Made by a program: the position numbers and the translations under genes. A DNA stretch of 64,000 nt from Halobacterium hubeiense (GTDB taxonomy: Archaea > Halobacteriota > Halobacteria > Halobacteriales > Halobacteriaceae). Position 1 is the first letter of the stretch. Each line of letters starts with the position of its first letter. This document shows, in pieces, positions 26,789-34,419 of this stretch. The notes under the pieces are model-generated. The model worked only from the letters and a program-made list of their open reading frames with translations. It ran no database searches and was not told the DNA's origin. The stretch lies in contig NZ_LN831302.1 of NCBI RefSeq assembly GCF_001488575.1, forward strand, positions 2,294,001-2,358,000, read 5' to 3'.

Positions 26789-27969
26789 TCCCGCTTGGCC
26801 TCCTCGATGAGGTCGGTCGCGCCGCGGTCGCGGAGGTCCGCCGCGAACTCGCGGGCCTCGGCGGCGTAGTTCTCCACGTCGAGTTCGCGCGTCTCCCCAA
26901 CCTGGTCGGTGCCGTCCCGGCTGAACACTTGGACGTCCGCCCGCACGGTGTCGCCCTGCACGAGCGCGTACACGCCGATGGGCGCGATGCAGCCGCCGCC
27001 CACCTCTTCGAGGATGACGCGCTCGGTCGTCGTCTCCACCCGGGAGCGCACGTGGTCGAGCGCGTCACGGAGCGCGTCCGCGACATCGCTATCCTTGCGC
27101 GCCGTAATCGCGAGCGCGCCCTGGCCCGGCGCCGGGACGTGCGTGTTCGTCGGGAGTTCCTCGTCGTGGACGTGGTGGGTCAGGCCCGTGCGTTCGAGGC
27201 CGACCTGCGCGAGCACGACCGCGTCGAACTCGGTGTCGACCTCGCGTTCGAGCGCGGACTGCTGGAGCACCGACAGCGACTCGAACCACTCCTCGACCGT
27301 CTGGTCGAACTCCGCGTTCTGTCGGTTGTCGCGGTCGCTCTCGCTGTCGTCGTCGCTCTCGTTGTCGAGGTTCTCGACGCCCTCCTCGACGGTCTCGCTG
27401 GCCTCGTAGTCGCCGCGCTCCTGCTGGCGGGCGTCCTCGCTCATGCGCTCCTTCTCGGCTTCCGTGCGGCGCTCGTGTTCGTCCTGGAGCGCGGGCGCGA
27501 GCAGTTTCTCCACGCGCGTATCGACGTTCCCGCGAATCGGCTCCACTTCGAGGTCGGGGCGGTGAGCCTGCACCTGTGCGCCCCGGCGGAGGCTCGCGGT
27601 CCCCACGACGCTGCCCGCCGGGAGGTTCTCGAGGCTGGTGCCGTTCGGCGTGACGAGCGCGTCCGCGGGGTTCCCGCGCCGCGGCACCGCCGCCACCACG
27701 AGGTCGTCGGGCACGTCGGTCGGCACGTCCTTCATCGAGTGGACAGCCGCGTCCACGTCGCCGTCGAGGACTTTCCGGTCGAGCGAGCGCACGAACGCGC
27801 CGGTCTTCCCGAGGTCCTGAATCAGGGCGTCGTCAACGCGGTCGCCGGTCGTCTCCACCTCGACGAGTTCGACGTCGTGGCGGTGGTCCTCGAGTTCGGT
27901 CTTGACCTCGCCGGCTTGCCGGAGCGCCAGGTCCGACCCGCGGGTGGCGAGGCGTATCGCGTCGGTCAT
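26785..27969 (-). CDS. hemC: Hydroxymethylbilane synthase with long acidic insertion
   Basis: 394 residues versus about 310 for the family. It polymerises four porphobilinogens on a dipyrromethane cofactor. Seen: LATRGSDLALRQAG, the substrate-binding VHSMKDVPTD, GTASLRRGAQ and RGNVDTRVEKLL, and the cofactor cysteine in EEVGGGCIAPIG (Cys327). Between RGNVDTRVEKLL and FDAVVLAQVGLERTGL there is an extra segment of about 85-90 residues (158-246) dominated by Asp, Glu, Arg and Asn. It lies beside the active-site loops. First gene of the hemC-cobA-hemD operon. Confidence 0.95.
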   Translation of the reverse strand: MTDAIRLATRGSDLALRQAGEVKTELEDHRHDVELVEVETTGDRVDDALIQDLGKTGAFVRSLDRKVLDGDVDAAVHSMKDVPTDVPDDLVVAAVPRRGNPADALVTPNGTSLENLPAGSVVGTASLRRGAQVQAHRPDLEVEPIRGNVDTRVEKLLAPALQDEHERRTEAEKERMSEDARQQERGDYEASETVEEGVENLDNESDDDSESDRDNRQNAEFDQTVEEWFESLSVLQQSALEREVDTEFDAVVLAQVGLERTGLTHHVHDEELPTNTHVPAPGQGALAITARKDSDVADALRDALDHVRSRVETTTERVILEEVGGGCIAPIGVYALVQGDTVRADVQVFSRDGTDQVGETRELDVENYAAEAREFAADLRDRGATDLIEEAKRE

Positions 27970-28174
27970 ACGTCACACTCCGCGCGCTGGGTTGAAACCC
28001 CCTGCGTTTGCATGCGTGGCGCGCCGGCGGCGCGCCACGTTATGGCGAACGGCGAACGGAGTGAGCCGCGTGGCCGAGCGCAGCGAGGCCACGTTAGCGC
28101 GAACGCGGAGCGTAGCGACCCGCGAGCAGTGTGGCGGACCGCAGGGAGACCACGGAAACAGAGCGCCTACCAGC
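27970..28174. repeat. Intergenic degenerate repeats (GCCACGTTA / GAACGGAGTGAGC type)
   Basis: The 205-nt gap upstream of hemC carries two related copies: GCCACGTTA (28034-28042) followed by GAACGGAGTGAGC, and GCCACGTTA (28088-28096) followed by GAACGCGGAGCGTAGCGA, then GACCGCAGGGAGACCACGG. Similar strings recur at about 31195-31275 and 56700-56820. Such GxGAGCGA-rich intergenic sequence is common in haloarchaea. The hemC promoter must also lie here but no clear TATA box is evident. Confidence 0.45.
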
Positions 28175-28696
28175 CTACCGCTTCCCGCTCGTTCGGTCCG
28201 CGCGCTCCCTGCGGTCGCCCGCGCGCAGTTCGTCGCGCCACTCCCAGAAGGAGGCGGGCATGGCGACGTGGTCGCGGCGCTCGCGGAGGTACCGAATCGC
28301 CACCCACGAGCCCAGTCCCGCGCCGACGACGACGCCGAGCGCGCCGACGGTCGACCCGCGGAACAGCAACACGCTGCCGCCGACGACGAACACGTCCGCG
28401 AGCACGGCGATGCCGGGCGCGGGGAAGTCGTCGCCGGGCCAGTCGCCGCCCGCGTCGTCGATTGCGTGGCCGTCCATCCACAGCGCCAGCGGCATCGCGA
28501 GGAAGGCGACGAGCGCGGGGATGCCGAGCGCGACGGCGGGCAGCGAGAGCACGTCGCCGGCGTCCGCGACGACGGCCTCCGGGACGAGCTGGACGACGAC
28601 GTACGTCCACGCCGAACACACAACCCAGAAAGCGGTGACCAGCGGGACGGCGGCGACCCAGTACCACCACCGCGAGTCCACGCGCAGTTCACTCAT
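28175..28696 (-). CDS. Four-helix-type membrane protein, paralogue of its neighbour
   Basis: 173 residues. It begins MSELRVDSRWWYWVAAVPLV and has about four TM helices and a basic, Arg-rich C-terminal tail after RYLRERRDHVAMPASFWEWR. The start SRWWYWVAAVP recurs in the next upstream gene (SNWWYWVAAVP), so the two arose by duplication. Family unknown to me; the gene pair separates hemC from hemL. Acidic loop DGHAIDDAGGDWPGDD lies between helices 2 and 3. Confidence 0.7.
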   Translation of the reverse strand: MSELRVDSRWWYWVAAVPLVTAFWVVCSAWTYVVVQLVPEAVVADAGDVLSLPAVALGIPALVAFLAMPLALWMDGHAIDDAGGDWPGDDFPAPGIAVLADVFVVGGSVLLFRGSTVGALGVVVGAGLGSWVAIRYLRERRDHVAMPASFWEWRDELRAGDRRERADRTSGKR

Positions 28697-28728
28697 AACC
28701 GTGCGTTAGGCGTCACGGCGTTTGTAGC

Positions 28729-29196
28729 TCACGGGACGCCCACCGAGTCGCGGCGCTTGTAGAGGTAGTAGACGGCCAGCGGCACCTGGAGCGGCTGGGC
28801 GACGAGGCCCGCGAGCCCGAGCAGGCCGTAGAGCGCGGGGTCGGGGTCCCACGAGCCGGGCGCGTCCGCGACGGCGGTCGCGTCGTAGTAGATGGCCAGC
28901 GGGAACACCACCGACAACAGCAGGCCGACGCCCCCCAGCAGGACGGCGAGCAGGAACACGCCGGCGAACCCGAAGCCGACGCCAATCGGCATCATCCCGG
29001 GGTCCATCGTTCCGGGGTCCATCGTGCCCGCGCCGGTGAGGGCGAGGACGAACATGGCGACCCCGACGAGGAACCCGACGACGGTCCCGACGACGTAGTA
29101 GACGGGGACGGCGGCGACCCAGTACCACCAGTTCGAGTCCGGGTCGGAGTCGGTTCGCTCGTCGGCGGATGCGTCCGCGGCGGGCGTGGCTGACAT
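28729..29196 (-). CDS. Small membrane protein, paralogue of its neighbour
   Basis: 155 residues with an acidic N-terminus and four likely TM helices: WWYWVAAVPVYYVVGTVVGF, an internal Met/Pro loop repeating TMDPG (GTMDPGTMDPGMMP), GVFLLAVLLGGVGLLLSVV, and a last pair ending PLAVYYLYKRRDSVGVP. Shares the SxWWYWVAAVP start with the gene at 28696. Located 31 nt downstream of the hemL stop on the same strand, so likely cotranscribed with hemL. No function can be assigned. Confidence 0.7.
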   Translation of the reverse strand: MSATPAADASADERTDSDPDSNWWYWVAAVPVYYVVGTVVGFLVGVAMFVLALTGAGTMDPGTMDPGMMPIGVGFGFAGVFLLAVLLGGVGLLLSVVFPLAIYYDATAVADAPGSWDPDPALYGLLGLAGLVAQPLQVPLAVYYLYKRRDSVGVP

Positions 29197-29227
29197 GGCC
29201 GGACGTTCGCGGCGGGAGCAGAAAAGC

Positions 29228-30565
29228 TTAGAGGGCGTTCCGGTAGGCTTCCAGCGTGCGTTCGACGTCCTCCTCGGTGTGGCCGTAGGCGACGAACTGG
29301 GACTCGAACTGGTTCTGGGAGAGCAGGATTCCGTCGTCGAGCATCTGCGGCCGGAACACGCGGTTCCAGCGCTCGACGGCGCCGCGGGCGACGTCCGCGC
29401 CGTTCTTCGGGCAGGCGTCGAAGCGGTCGCAGTCGGGGTCCTGTTCGCAGCCGTCCGCGCAGGCGCCGGACTGGGCGTCGCCGCGGCGCGTGAACAGCAC
29501 CTTGAACAGGCTGTCCGTGCCGACGACGGTGTACTCGGGCGCTTGGTCGGCGACGATTTCGGAGAGCCCCTCGCGGAGTTTGCGGCCGAGGCCGTTGACG
29601 TGCTCGTAGACGTCGTTCTCGGCGGCGTACTGCAGGGTCTCCAGCCCCGCGGCCATCGTCACGGGGTGGCCGGAGAACGTCCCGGCTTGGAAGACGTCAC
29701 CGACGGGCGTGAACGCCTCCATGATGTCGGTGCGGCCGCCGATGGCGCCGACGGGGAAGCCGCCGCCGATTATCTTCCCGAACGTCGTGAGGTCAGGCGT
29801 GACGCCGTACTTCGACTGCGCGCAGCCGAGGCCGCCGACGCGGAAGCCGGTGATGACCTCGTCCCAGATGAGGAGCGCGCCGGCGTCGTCGGTGAGGTCG
29901 CGCAGCGTCTCGTGGTATCCGTCGACCGGTTCGACGATGCCCTTGTTCGCGAGCAGCGGTTCGACGAGCACGCAGGCGATGTCGTCGCCGTGCTCCTCGA
30001 AGACCTCCGTAACCGCGTCCTCGTCGTTGAACGGGACGGGAATCGTGTGTTCGGCGAACTCCGCGGGGATGCCCGCGCTGGACGGCCCGCGCTCCTCGCG
30101 GTCGCCCTCGACGAGCGTGGACTCCTGGGCGCCGTGGTAGCCCGACTGCATCACGACGATCTTGTCGCGGCCGGTGTAGCCGCGGGCGAGCCGGACCGCG
30201 GAGGTGGTGGCTTCGGTGCCGGAGTTGACGAACCGCAGCATCTCGACGCTGGGGACGTGGCGGGCGACGAACTCCGCGTGTTCGACTTCGAGTTCGGTCG
30301 GCATCCCGTACATCGGGCCCTCGCTGGTGCGGCGCTGAATCGCCGCCTGCACGGGCTCGGGGAGGTCGTGGCCGAGCAGGAGCGGGCCCAGTCCCATCAC
30401 CCAGTCGACGTAGCGGTTGCCGTCCGCGTCGACGACGTGGCCGCCGTCGCCCTTCCGGACGAACGTCGGGTACGGCTGCGGGGCGGCCCGCACCGAGGAG
30501 TTCACGCCGCCGACGAGCACGTCGAGCGCGCGGTCGTAGAGGTCGCGTGACGTCTCGTGGTTCAT
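29228..30565 (-). CDS. hemL: Glutamate-1-semialdehyde 2,1-aminomutase
   Basis: 445 residues. It makes 5-aminolevulinate in the C5 pathway using PLP. Motifs: [51 protein letters not shown] and the PLP lysine in [16 protein letters not shown]. Near the C-terminus (about residues 365-385, DNA 29408-29468) there is a Cys-rich insertion with CADGC, PDCDRF and DACPK, absent from bacterial HemL. ATG 30565 has a TATTTTC element about 25 nt upstream, consistent with its own promoter. Confidence 0.96.
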   Translation of the reverse strand: MNHETSRDLYDRALDVLVGGVNSSVRAAPQPYPTFVRKGDGGHVVDADGNRYVDWVMGLGPLLLGHDLPEPVQAAIQRRTSEGPMYGMPTELEVEHAEFVARHVPSVEMLRFVNSGTEATTSAVRLARGYTGRDKIVVMQSGYHGAQESTLVEGDREERGPSSAGIPAEFAEHTIPVPFNDEDAVTEVFEEHGDDIACVLVEPLLANKGIVEPVDGYHETLRDLTDDAGALLIWDEVITGFRVGGLGCAQSKYGVTPDLTTFGKIIGGGFPVGAIGGRTDIMEAFTPVGDVFQAGTFSGHPVTMAAGLETLQYAAENDVYEHVNGLGRKLREGLSEIVADQAPEYTVVGTDSLFKVLFTRRGDAQSGACADGCEQDPDCDRFDACPKNGADVARGAVERWNRVFRPQMLDDGILLSQNQFESQFVAYGHTEEDVERTLEAYRNAL

Positions 30566-30621
30566 ACGACGTGGTTAGGGGGGTCCGTGAAAATAGCTGG
30601 CGGGTTACGCGTTCGGCGTCG

Positions 30622-30744
30622 CTACGGAGTCGGGGTCACACAGAACGAGTCGCAACGGCAACCGCAAAAGGTGCCGGCCAGCGAGCACAGTCCGACAGCG
30701 GTGGGGCCGGCGCACACACGGTGAGCACAGTCCACTGTGGTCAC
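30622..30744 (-). CDS. Candidate 40-residue cysteine-rich microprotein
   Basis: A frame from GTG 30744 to TAG 30622-30624 encodes 40 residues with seven Cys, including CAHRVC and TFCGCRCDSFC. Just upstream a strong ribosome-binding sequence GGAGGTGAT (30768-30776, minus strand) precedes a GTG that encodes a 7-residue peptide MTRPECL. Its TGA overlaps the GTG of the Cys-rich frame (GTGA). The arrangement suggests coupled translation. No homologue is recalled and the frame may be chance; the high Cys density is nevertheless very unusual for a haloarchaeal random frame. Confidence 0.3.
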   Translation of the reverse strand: MTTVDCAHRVCAGPTAVGLCSLAGTFCGCRCDSFCVTPTP

Positions 30745-30760
30745 AGGCACTCCGGTCGTG

Positions 30761-30979
30761 TCACTGTATCACCTCCGTGGAGATGCGCGAGCCGACGCCG
30801 CCGGCGGCGGACCCTAGACGGGGCACGACTGCCCGAGAGAGCGGCCCCGTCGGGGTCGCGAGCACACAGTCCGGGTTTCGGGTGGGTCCGCCGTCGAATC
30901 CGGGCGTGGCTGACACAGGCGTTATGGATGTACGCACGTCCACTCCCAGATTCGAAGCCGGGGCGTTCGTTTCACGCAT
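30761..30979 (-). CDS. Possible small protein upstream of the Cys-rich frame
   Basis: 72 residues from ATG 30979 to TGA 30761-30763, starting MRETNAPASNLGVDVRTS. Codon third positions are moderately GC-rich. Composition is not notably acidic and no motif is seen. Its last codons contain the ribosome-binding sequence used by the next frame, and its TGA overlaps the following GTG. A short secreted or leader-type protein, or a non-coding frame, are both possible. Confidence 0.25.
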   Translation of the reverse strand: MRETNAPASNLGVDVRTSITPVSATPGFDGGPTRNPDCVLATPTGPLSRAVVPRLGSAAGGVGSRISTEVIQ

Positions 30980-31202
30980 CTACAGTTCAGTGACAGGACC
31001 GGGAGGTATGTAAAAGTTTGCTTGACGTTCGTAGTATTCTGTTCGCGTAGGGTAGACGAGCGCTCGAATTACAAGCGGATTTAGTCCATATAAGGTCGTA
31101 AATCGTACAGATTACTGGGCGTTCGGCCGTCGAGACTGGACGCACGTTGGCGCAAGAATTGCCGGCTGCGGCCGGTGGAGCGAGCGCGCGGTCGAGCGTA
31201 GT

Positions 31203-31245
31203 GAGGGACGGAGTCCCTCGGAGCATTCGAGCGGGCGAAGCCCGC
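31203..31245 (-). terminator. Tandem hairpins downstream of hemB
   Basis: Two perfect hairpins follow the hemB stop on the minus strand: GAGGGAC-GGA-GTCCCTC (31203-31219) and GCGGGC-GAA-GCCCGC (31231-31245). There is no T-tract, so the mode of termination is uncertain; they could also stabilise the transcript end. Confidence 0.4.
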
Positions 31246-31298
31246 GAGAAGACGGCGACCACAGGGAACCGTGAGCAAAGCGGCCCGCGAGCCGCGCG

Positions 31299-32285
31299 CT
31301 ACTCGGTCAGCGACGCCGCGACGTCCTCCGCGAAGTAGGTGATGATGAGGTCGGCGCCCGCGCGCTTGATGGACAGCAGCGACTCGCGGGCGGTCTCCTC
31401 GACGTCCAGCCAGCCGTTCTCGGCGGCCGCGTGCAGCATCGCGTACTCGCCGGAGACGTTGTATGCCGCCACCGGCCGGTCGAAGTTCTCGCGGACGTCC
31501 GCGACGACGTCGAGGTACGGGAGCGCGGGCTTGACCATCAGCACGTCCGCGCCCTGCTCGACGTCGAGCGCGACTTCTCGACTCGCTTCGCGGCGGTTCG
31601 CGGGGTCCATCTGGTAGTGCCGGCGGTCCCCGAACGCGGGCGCGCCGTCCGCGGCGTCCCGGAACGGCCCGTAGAACGCCGACTCGTACTTCGCCGCGTA
31701 GCTCATGATGGGGACGTCCGCGAAGCCCGCGTCGTCCAGCGCCTCCCGGATGGCGCCGACCATCCCGTCGGTCATCGACGACGGCGCAATCATCTCCGCG
31801 CCCGCCTCCGCGTGCGAGACCGCCGTCTCCGCCAGCAGGTCGAGCGTCTCGTCGTTCTTCACCGTGAGGTCGGGGTCGTCGTCGGCGTGCTCCTCCAAGA
31901 CCCCGCAGTGGCCGTGGCTCGTGTACTCGCAGAGGCAGACGTCCGTGATGACGTACGCGTCCGTCTCGCTCGTGATGCGCCGCACGGCCTCCTGCACGAC
32001 GCCGTCGTCGGCGTACGCCCGCGTCCCGCGCTCGTCTTTTGACTCCGGGATGCCGAACACGATGACGGCCTCCACGCCCGTTTCGAGCACCTCCTCGACG
32101 CGCGGTACCGCCTCGTCGAGTGGCACGCGCTCGTGCCCCGGCATCGACTCGATGGGCACGCGCTCGTCGGTCGTCGCGTCCACGAAGACGGGCGCCACGA
32201 AGTCCGTCGGTTCGAGGGTCGTCTCCGAGACCAGCCCGCGCACGCCGTCCCGCCGCAGCCGCCGCGGTCGGTCCGTCAAGTTCAT
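31299..32285 (-). CDS. hemB: Porphobilinogen synthase (delta-aminolevulinate dehydratase)
   Basis: 328 residues. It condenses two 5-aminolevulinates. The zinc site [19 protein letters not shown] (Cys117, Cys119, Cys127) is of the Zn-dependent type. Catalytic lysines sit in [15 protein letters not shown] and [13 protein letters not shown]. The allosteric Mg-region [10 protein letters not shown] also matches. It is separated from hemL by 733 nt but points the same way, completing the HemL-HemB-HemC-HemD-CobA set. No hemA gene is in the window. Confidence 0.96.
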   Translation of the reverse strand: MNLTDRPRRLRRDGVRGLVSETTLEPTDFVAPVFVDATTDERVPIESMPGHERVPLDEAVPRVEEVLETGVEAVIVFGIPESKDERGTRAYADDGVVQEAVRRITSETDAYVITDVCLCEYTSHGHCGVLEEHADDDPDLTVKNDETLDLLAETAVSHAEAGAEMIAPSSMTDGMVGAIREALDDAGFADVPIMSYAAKYESAFYGPFRDAADGAPAFGDRRHYQMDPANRREASREVALDVEQGADVLMVKPALPYLDVVADVRENFDRPVAAYNVSGEYAMLHAAAENGWLDVEETARESLLSIKRAGADLIITYFAEDVAASLTE

Positions 32286-32515
32286 GCACGTGTCTGGGAG
32301 CCGCGAGCCAAAAGGGTTCGCGGAACCGGCGCCCGTCTTCAGTTGTTGCGACGAAGCTGACGGCGTGGTCGTTACTACCTGAAAGCCCTCGCCCTTTCAA
32401 TCCGCCAAGGGTGGCGGTCGTCTCATCGGCTGATACTATCGGCTTTGGCGTCTCCGGAGACGACGTCGCCGCCCGGTTCCACAACCGTCTTTGCCCACCC
32501 AGTCTACCCGCGACT

Positions 32516-33760
32516 GTGGACAGCGACCGACTCCAACTCTACTCGCTGTACGTCTCGCGGTTCGCGGGCGGGTTCGGGTTCAGCGCGCTCTCCGTGCTGC
32601 TCCCGAAGTACGCCAACGCGCTGGACGCCTCGGGCATCATGCTCGGGCTGTTCTACACGGGCTTCACGGCGACGCAGGCGCTGGTGGTCGTGCCGCTGGC
32701 GTGGGCGGGCGACCGCTACGACAAGCGCGCCATCTTCCTCGGGCTGCTCGGGTTCGGCGTCGTCGTCTCGCTGGCGTTCACGCTCGTCGAGACGTCGTGG
32801 CAGCTCGTCGCCGTCCGCGGCGGGCAGGGCGTTCTCGCGACCGGGATGGGGCTGTTGAGTCTCTCGCTGGTCGGCGAACTCGCCACCCCGGCGACGCGCG
32901 CGAACTACATCGGGAAGGCGAACTCGTGGCGGCTCGCCGCGTCGCTGCTCGGGCTCGCCTCGGCGGGCGTGCTGTTCGACCGCTACGGCTTCGAGCCCGT
33001 CTTCTACGTGCTCGCGGTGCTGTTCGTCGTCGCGTTCGCCGCCGTGCTCGTGTTGCTGGACGCCGACGACACCCGCATCGAGGGGTTCCCGTTCAGCGAC
33101 CTCGCGCTGAACGGCCGCATCCTCACGCTCACGAGCTTCCGCGCGCAGTACGCCGTCGCGGTCACGCTCGTCCGGTCGTGGGTCGCCGTCTTCGCCGGCG
33201 TCACCGCCGCGCAGGGCGGCCTCGCGTACAGCGGCACCGTGCTCGCGGTCGTGCTCAGCGCCGAGAAGTTCACGAACATGCTGTTCCAGCCGTTCACGGG
33301 CCGGCTCTCAGACCGCTACGGCCGGTCGCTGTTCGTCGCCGCGGGCGGCGCCGCCTACGGCTTCGTCGCGCTCGTCGTCCCGTTCACGCCCGCCATCGGG
33401 AGCGCGCTCGGGATGCCGTCCTCGCTCCCACTGCTGGGCGCGGCCTCGACGGCGTTCGTGCCGCTCGTCGCCGCCAACGGCCTGCTCGGCGTCGCGGACT
33501 CGTTCCGCGAGCCCGCGAGCATGGCGCTGTTCGCCGACGAGGGCATCGACGGCGAGGGCATCGCCTCCTCATTCGGCGTGCGCGAACTCGTCTGGCGGCC
33601 GGGGAGCGTGCTCGCGCCCGTGCTCGGCGGCTACCTCATGGCCGAGTTCGGGATGCAGTGGGCGTTCTACGTCGGCGGCGCGTTCGCGCTCACCGGCGTC
33701 GCGACGTTCCTTGCGGTGCTCGTGCGCTCGCACGGCGCGCAGGCACTCACCGAGTGGTGA
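32516..33760 (+). CDS. MFS transporter
   Basis: 414 residues from GTG 32516. Twelve likely TM helices. The cytoplasmic loop between TM2 and TM3 has WAGDRYDKRAIFLGLL and the equivalent loop of the second half has GRLSDRYGRSLFVAAGG, both versions of the MFS motif A. The substrate cannot be told. The closest families are drug-efflux-like MFS proteins. The gene diverges from hemB; the 230-nt gap holds no other gene. Confidence 0.9.
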   Translation: MDSDRLQLYSLYVSRFAGGFGFSALSVLLPKYANALDASGIMLGLFYTGFTATQALVVVPLAWAGDRYDKRAIFLGLLGFGVVVSLAFTLVETSWQLVAVRGGQGVLATGMGLLSLSLVGELATPATRANYIGKANSWRLAASLLGLASAGVLFDRYGFEPVFYVLAVLFVVAFAAVLVLLDADDTRIEGFPFSDLALNGRILTLTSFRAQYAVAVTLVRSWVAVFAGVTAAQGGLAYSGTVLAVVLSAEKFTNMLFQPFTGRLSDRYGRSLFVAAGGAAYGFVALVVPFTPAIGSALGMPSSLPLLGAASTAFVPLVAANGLLGVADSFREPASMALFADEGIDGEGIASSFGVRELVWRPGSVLAPVLGGYLMAEFGMQWAFYVGGAFALTGVATFLAVLVRSHGAQALTEW

Positions 33761-33808
33761 ACTGAGTTTCAGCGAACCTATAACCGCTGGCGGGCGTCAC
33801 CCTCGGGT

Positions 33809-34341
33809 ATTCCCGGACCAGCGTTCGCGACAGGTGACACCGTCTCGCTGCACCCCATCGAGGAGGAGGACCACGAGTTCATCCAGTACGGCCGCAACCA
33901 CCCGACGTGCGCGTGCCGCTGACGGACACGACAATCAAGTCCGTCGAGGACGTCGCGGAGATGCTCGAAGACGAGGACTACTACTTCTTAATCTGTGTCA
34001 AGGGGGAGGACGGCGACCCCGAGCCGGTGGGCGTCGTGGCGTTCGGCTGGGTGAGTTCGCCCGGCGAGCGCGGCAACCTCATGTACTGGGTGGCGCCGGA
34101 GCACCAGGGCAACGGCTACGTCACGGAGGGGACGGAGCTGTTCCTCGACTACGCGTTCGGCGAGTGCGGCTTCCACAAGGTGGACGCGCGCGTGCTCGTC
34201 CCGAACGAGCCGTCGTGGAAGGCCCTGGAGAAGCTCGGCTTCGAGCGCGAGGGGCAGCGCCGCGACGACGCCATCCTCGACGGCGAGTACGTGGACGCGT
34301 ACTCCTACGGCCTGCTCGACGAGGAGTGGCTGGACAACTGA
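33809..34341 (+). pseudogene. GNAT family N-acetyltransferase, frameshifted near its start
   Basis: The upstream frame reads PGPAFATGDTVSLHPIEEED and HEFIQYGRNHP, typical of the N-terminus of haloarchaeal RimJ/RimL-like acetyltransferases. It then shifts at about 33902-33906, where a G seems missing (CACCCGACGTGC instead of CACCCGGACGTGC). The other frame continues VRVPLTDTTIKSVEDVAEML, then MYWVAPEHQGNGYVTEGTEL (acetyl-CoA loop) and VPNEPSWKALEKLGFERE. At the expected start there is ATT (33809), not ATG or GTG. A truncated protein could start at GTG 33907. A sequencing error is possible. Confidence 0.75.
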
Positions 34342-34357
34342 CGGGCTCCGTCAGTTG
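34335..34357 (+). terminator. Hairpin overlapping the acetyltransferase stop codon
   Basis: Perfect 10-bp inverted repeat CAACTGACGG-GCT-CCGTCAGTTG (34335-34357) includes the TGA stop (34339-34341). It lies between two convergent genes and could end transcription from either side. No poly-T tract follows. Confidence 0.5.
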
Positions 34358-34419
34358 ACCGCGCTGCTCGCGGCTCCGCCGCTCGCGGTGACGTCACCTC
34401 GCTGCGCTCGGTGACGCTA

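Larger units (their letters stand above)
30566..31298. other. Long intergenic region between hemL and hemB
   Basis: 733 nt. Near hemL it holds the hemL TATA box. 30622-30979 contains two weak minus-strand reading frames described separately, with AGAATACTACG (about 31030-31040) and CTTTTACATAC (about 31010-31020) as possible promoters for them. 31195-31280 contains two hairpins downstream of hemB and degenerate intergenic repeats. Nothing else is recognisable. Confidence 0.5.

Noticed and set aside
32370-32420. Sequence GAAAGCCCTCGCCCTTTC in the hemB-MFS gap resembling a TnpB-element end
   Set aside because: Only a short partial likeness to the element termini at 612 and 2030 and no tnpB nearby; may be a common haloarchaeal intergenic repeat.
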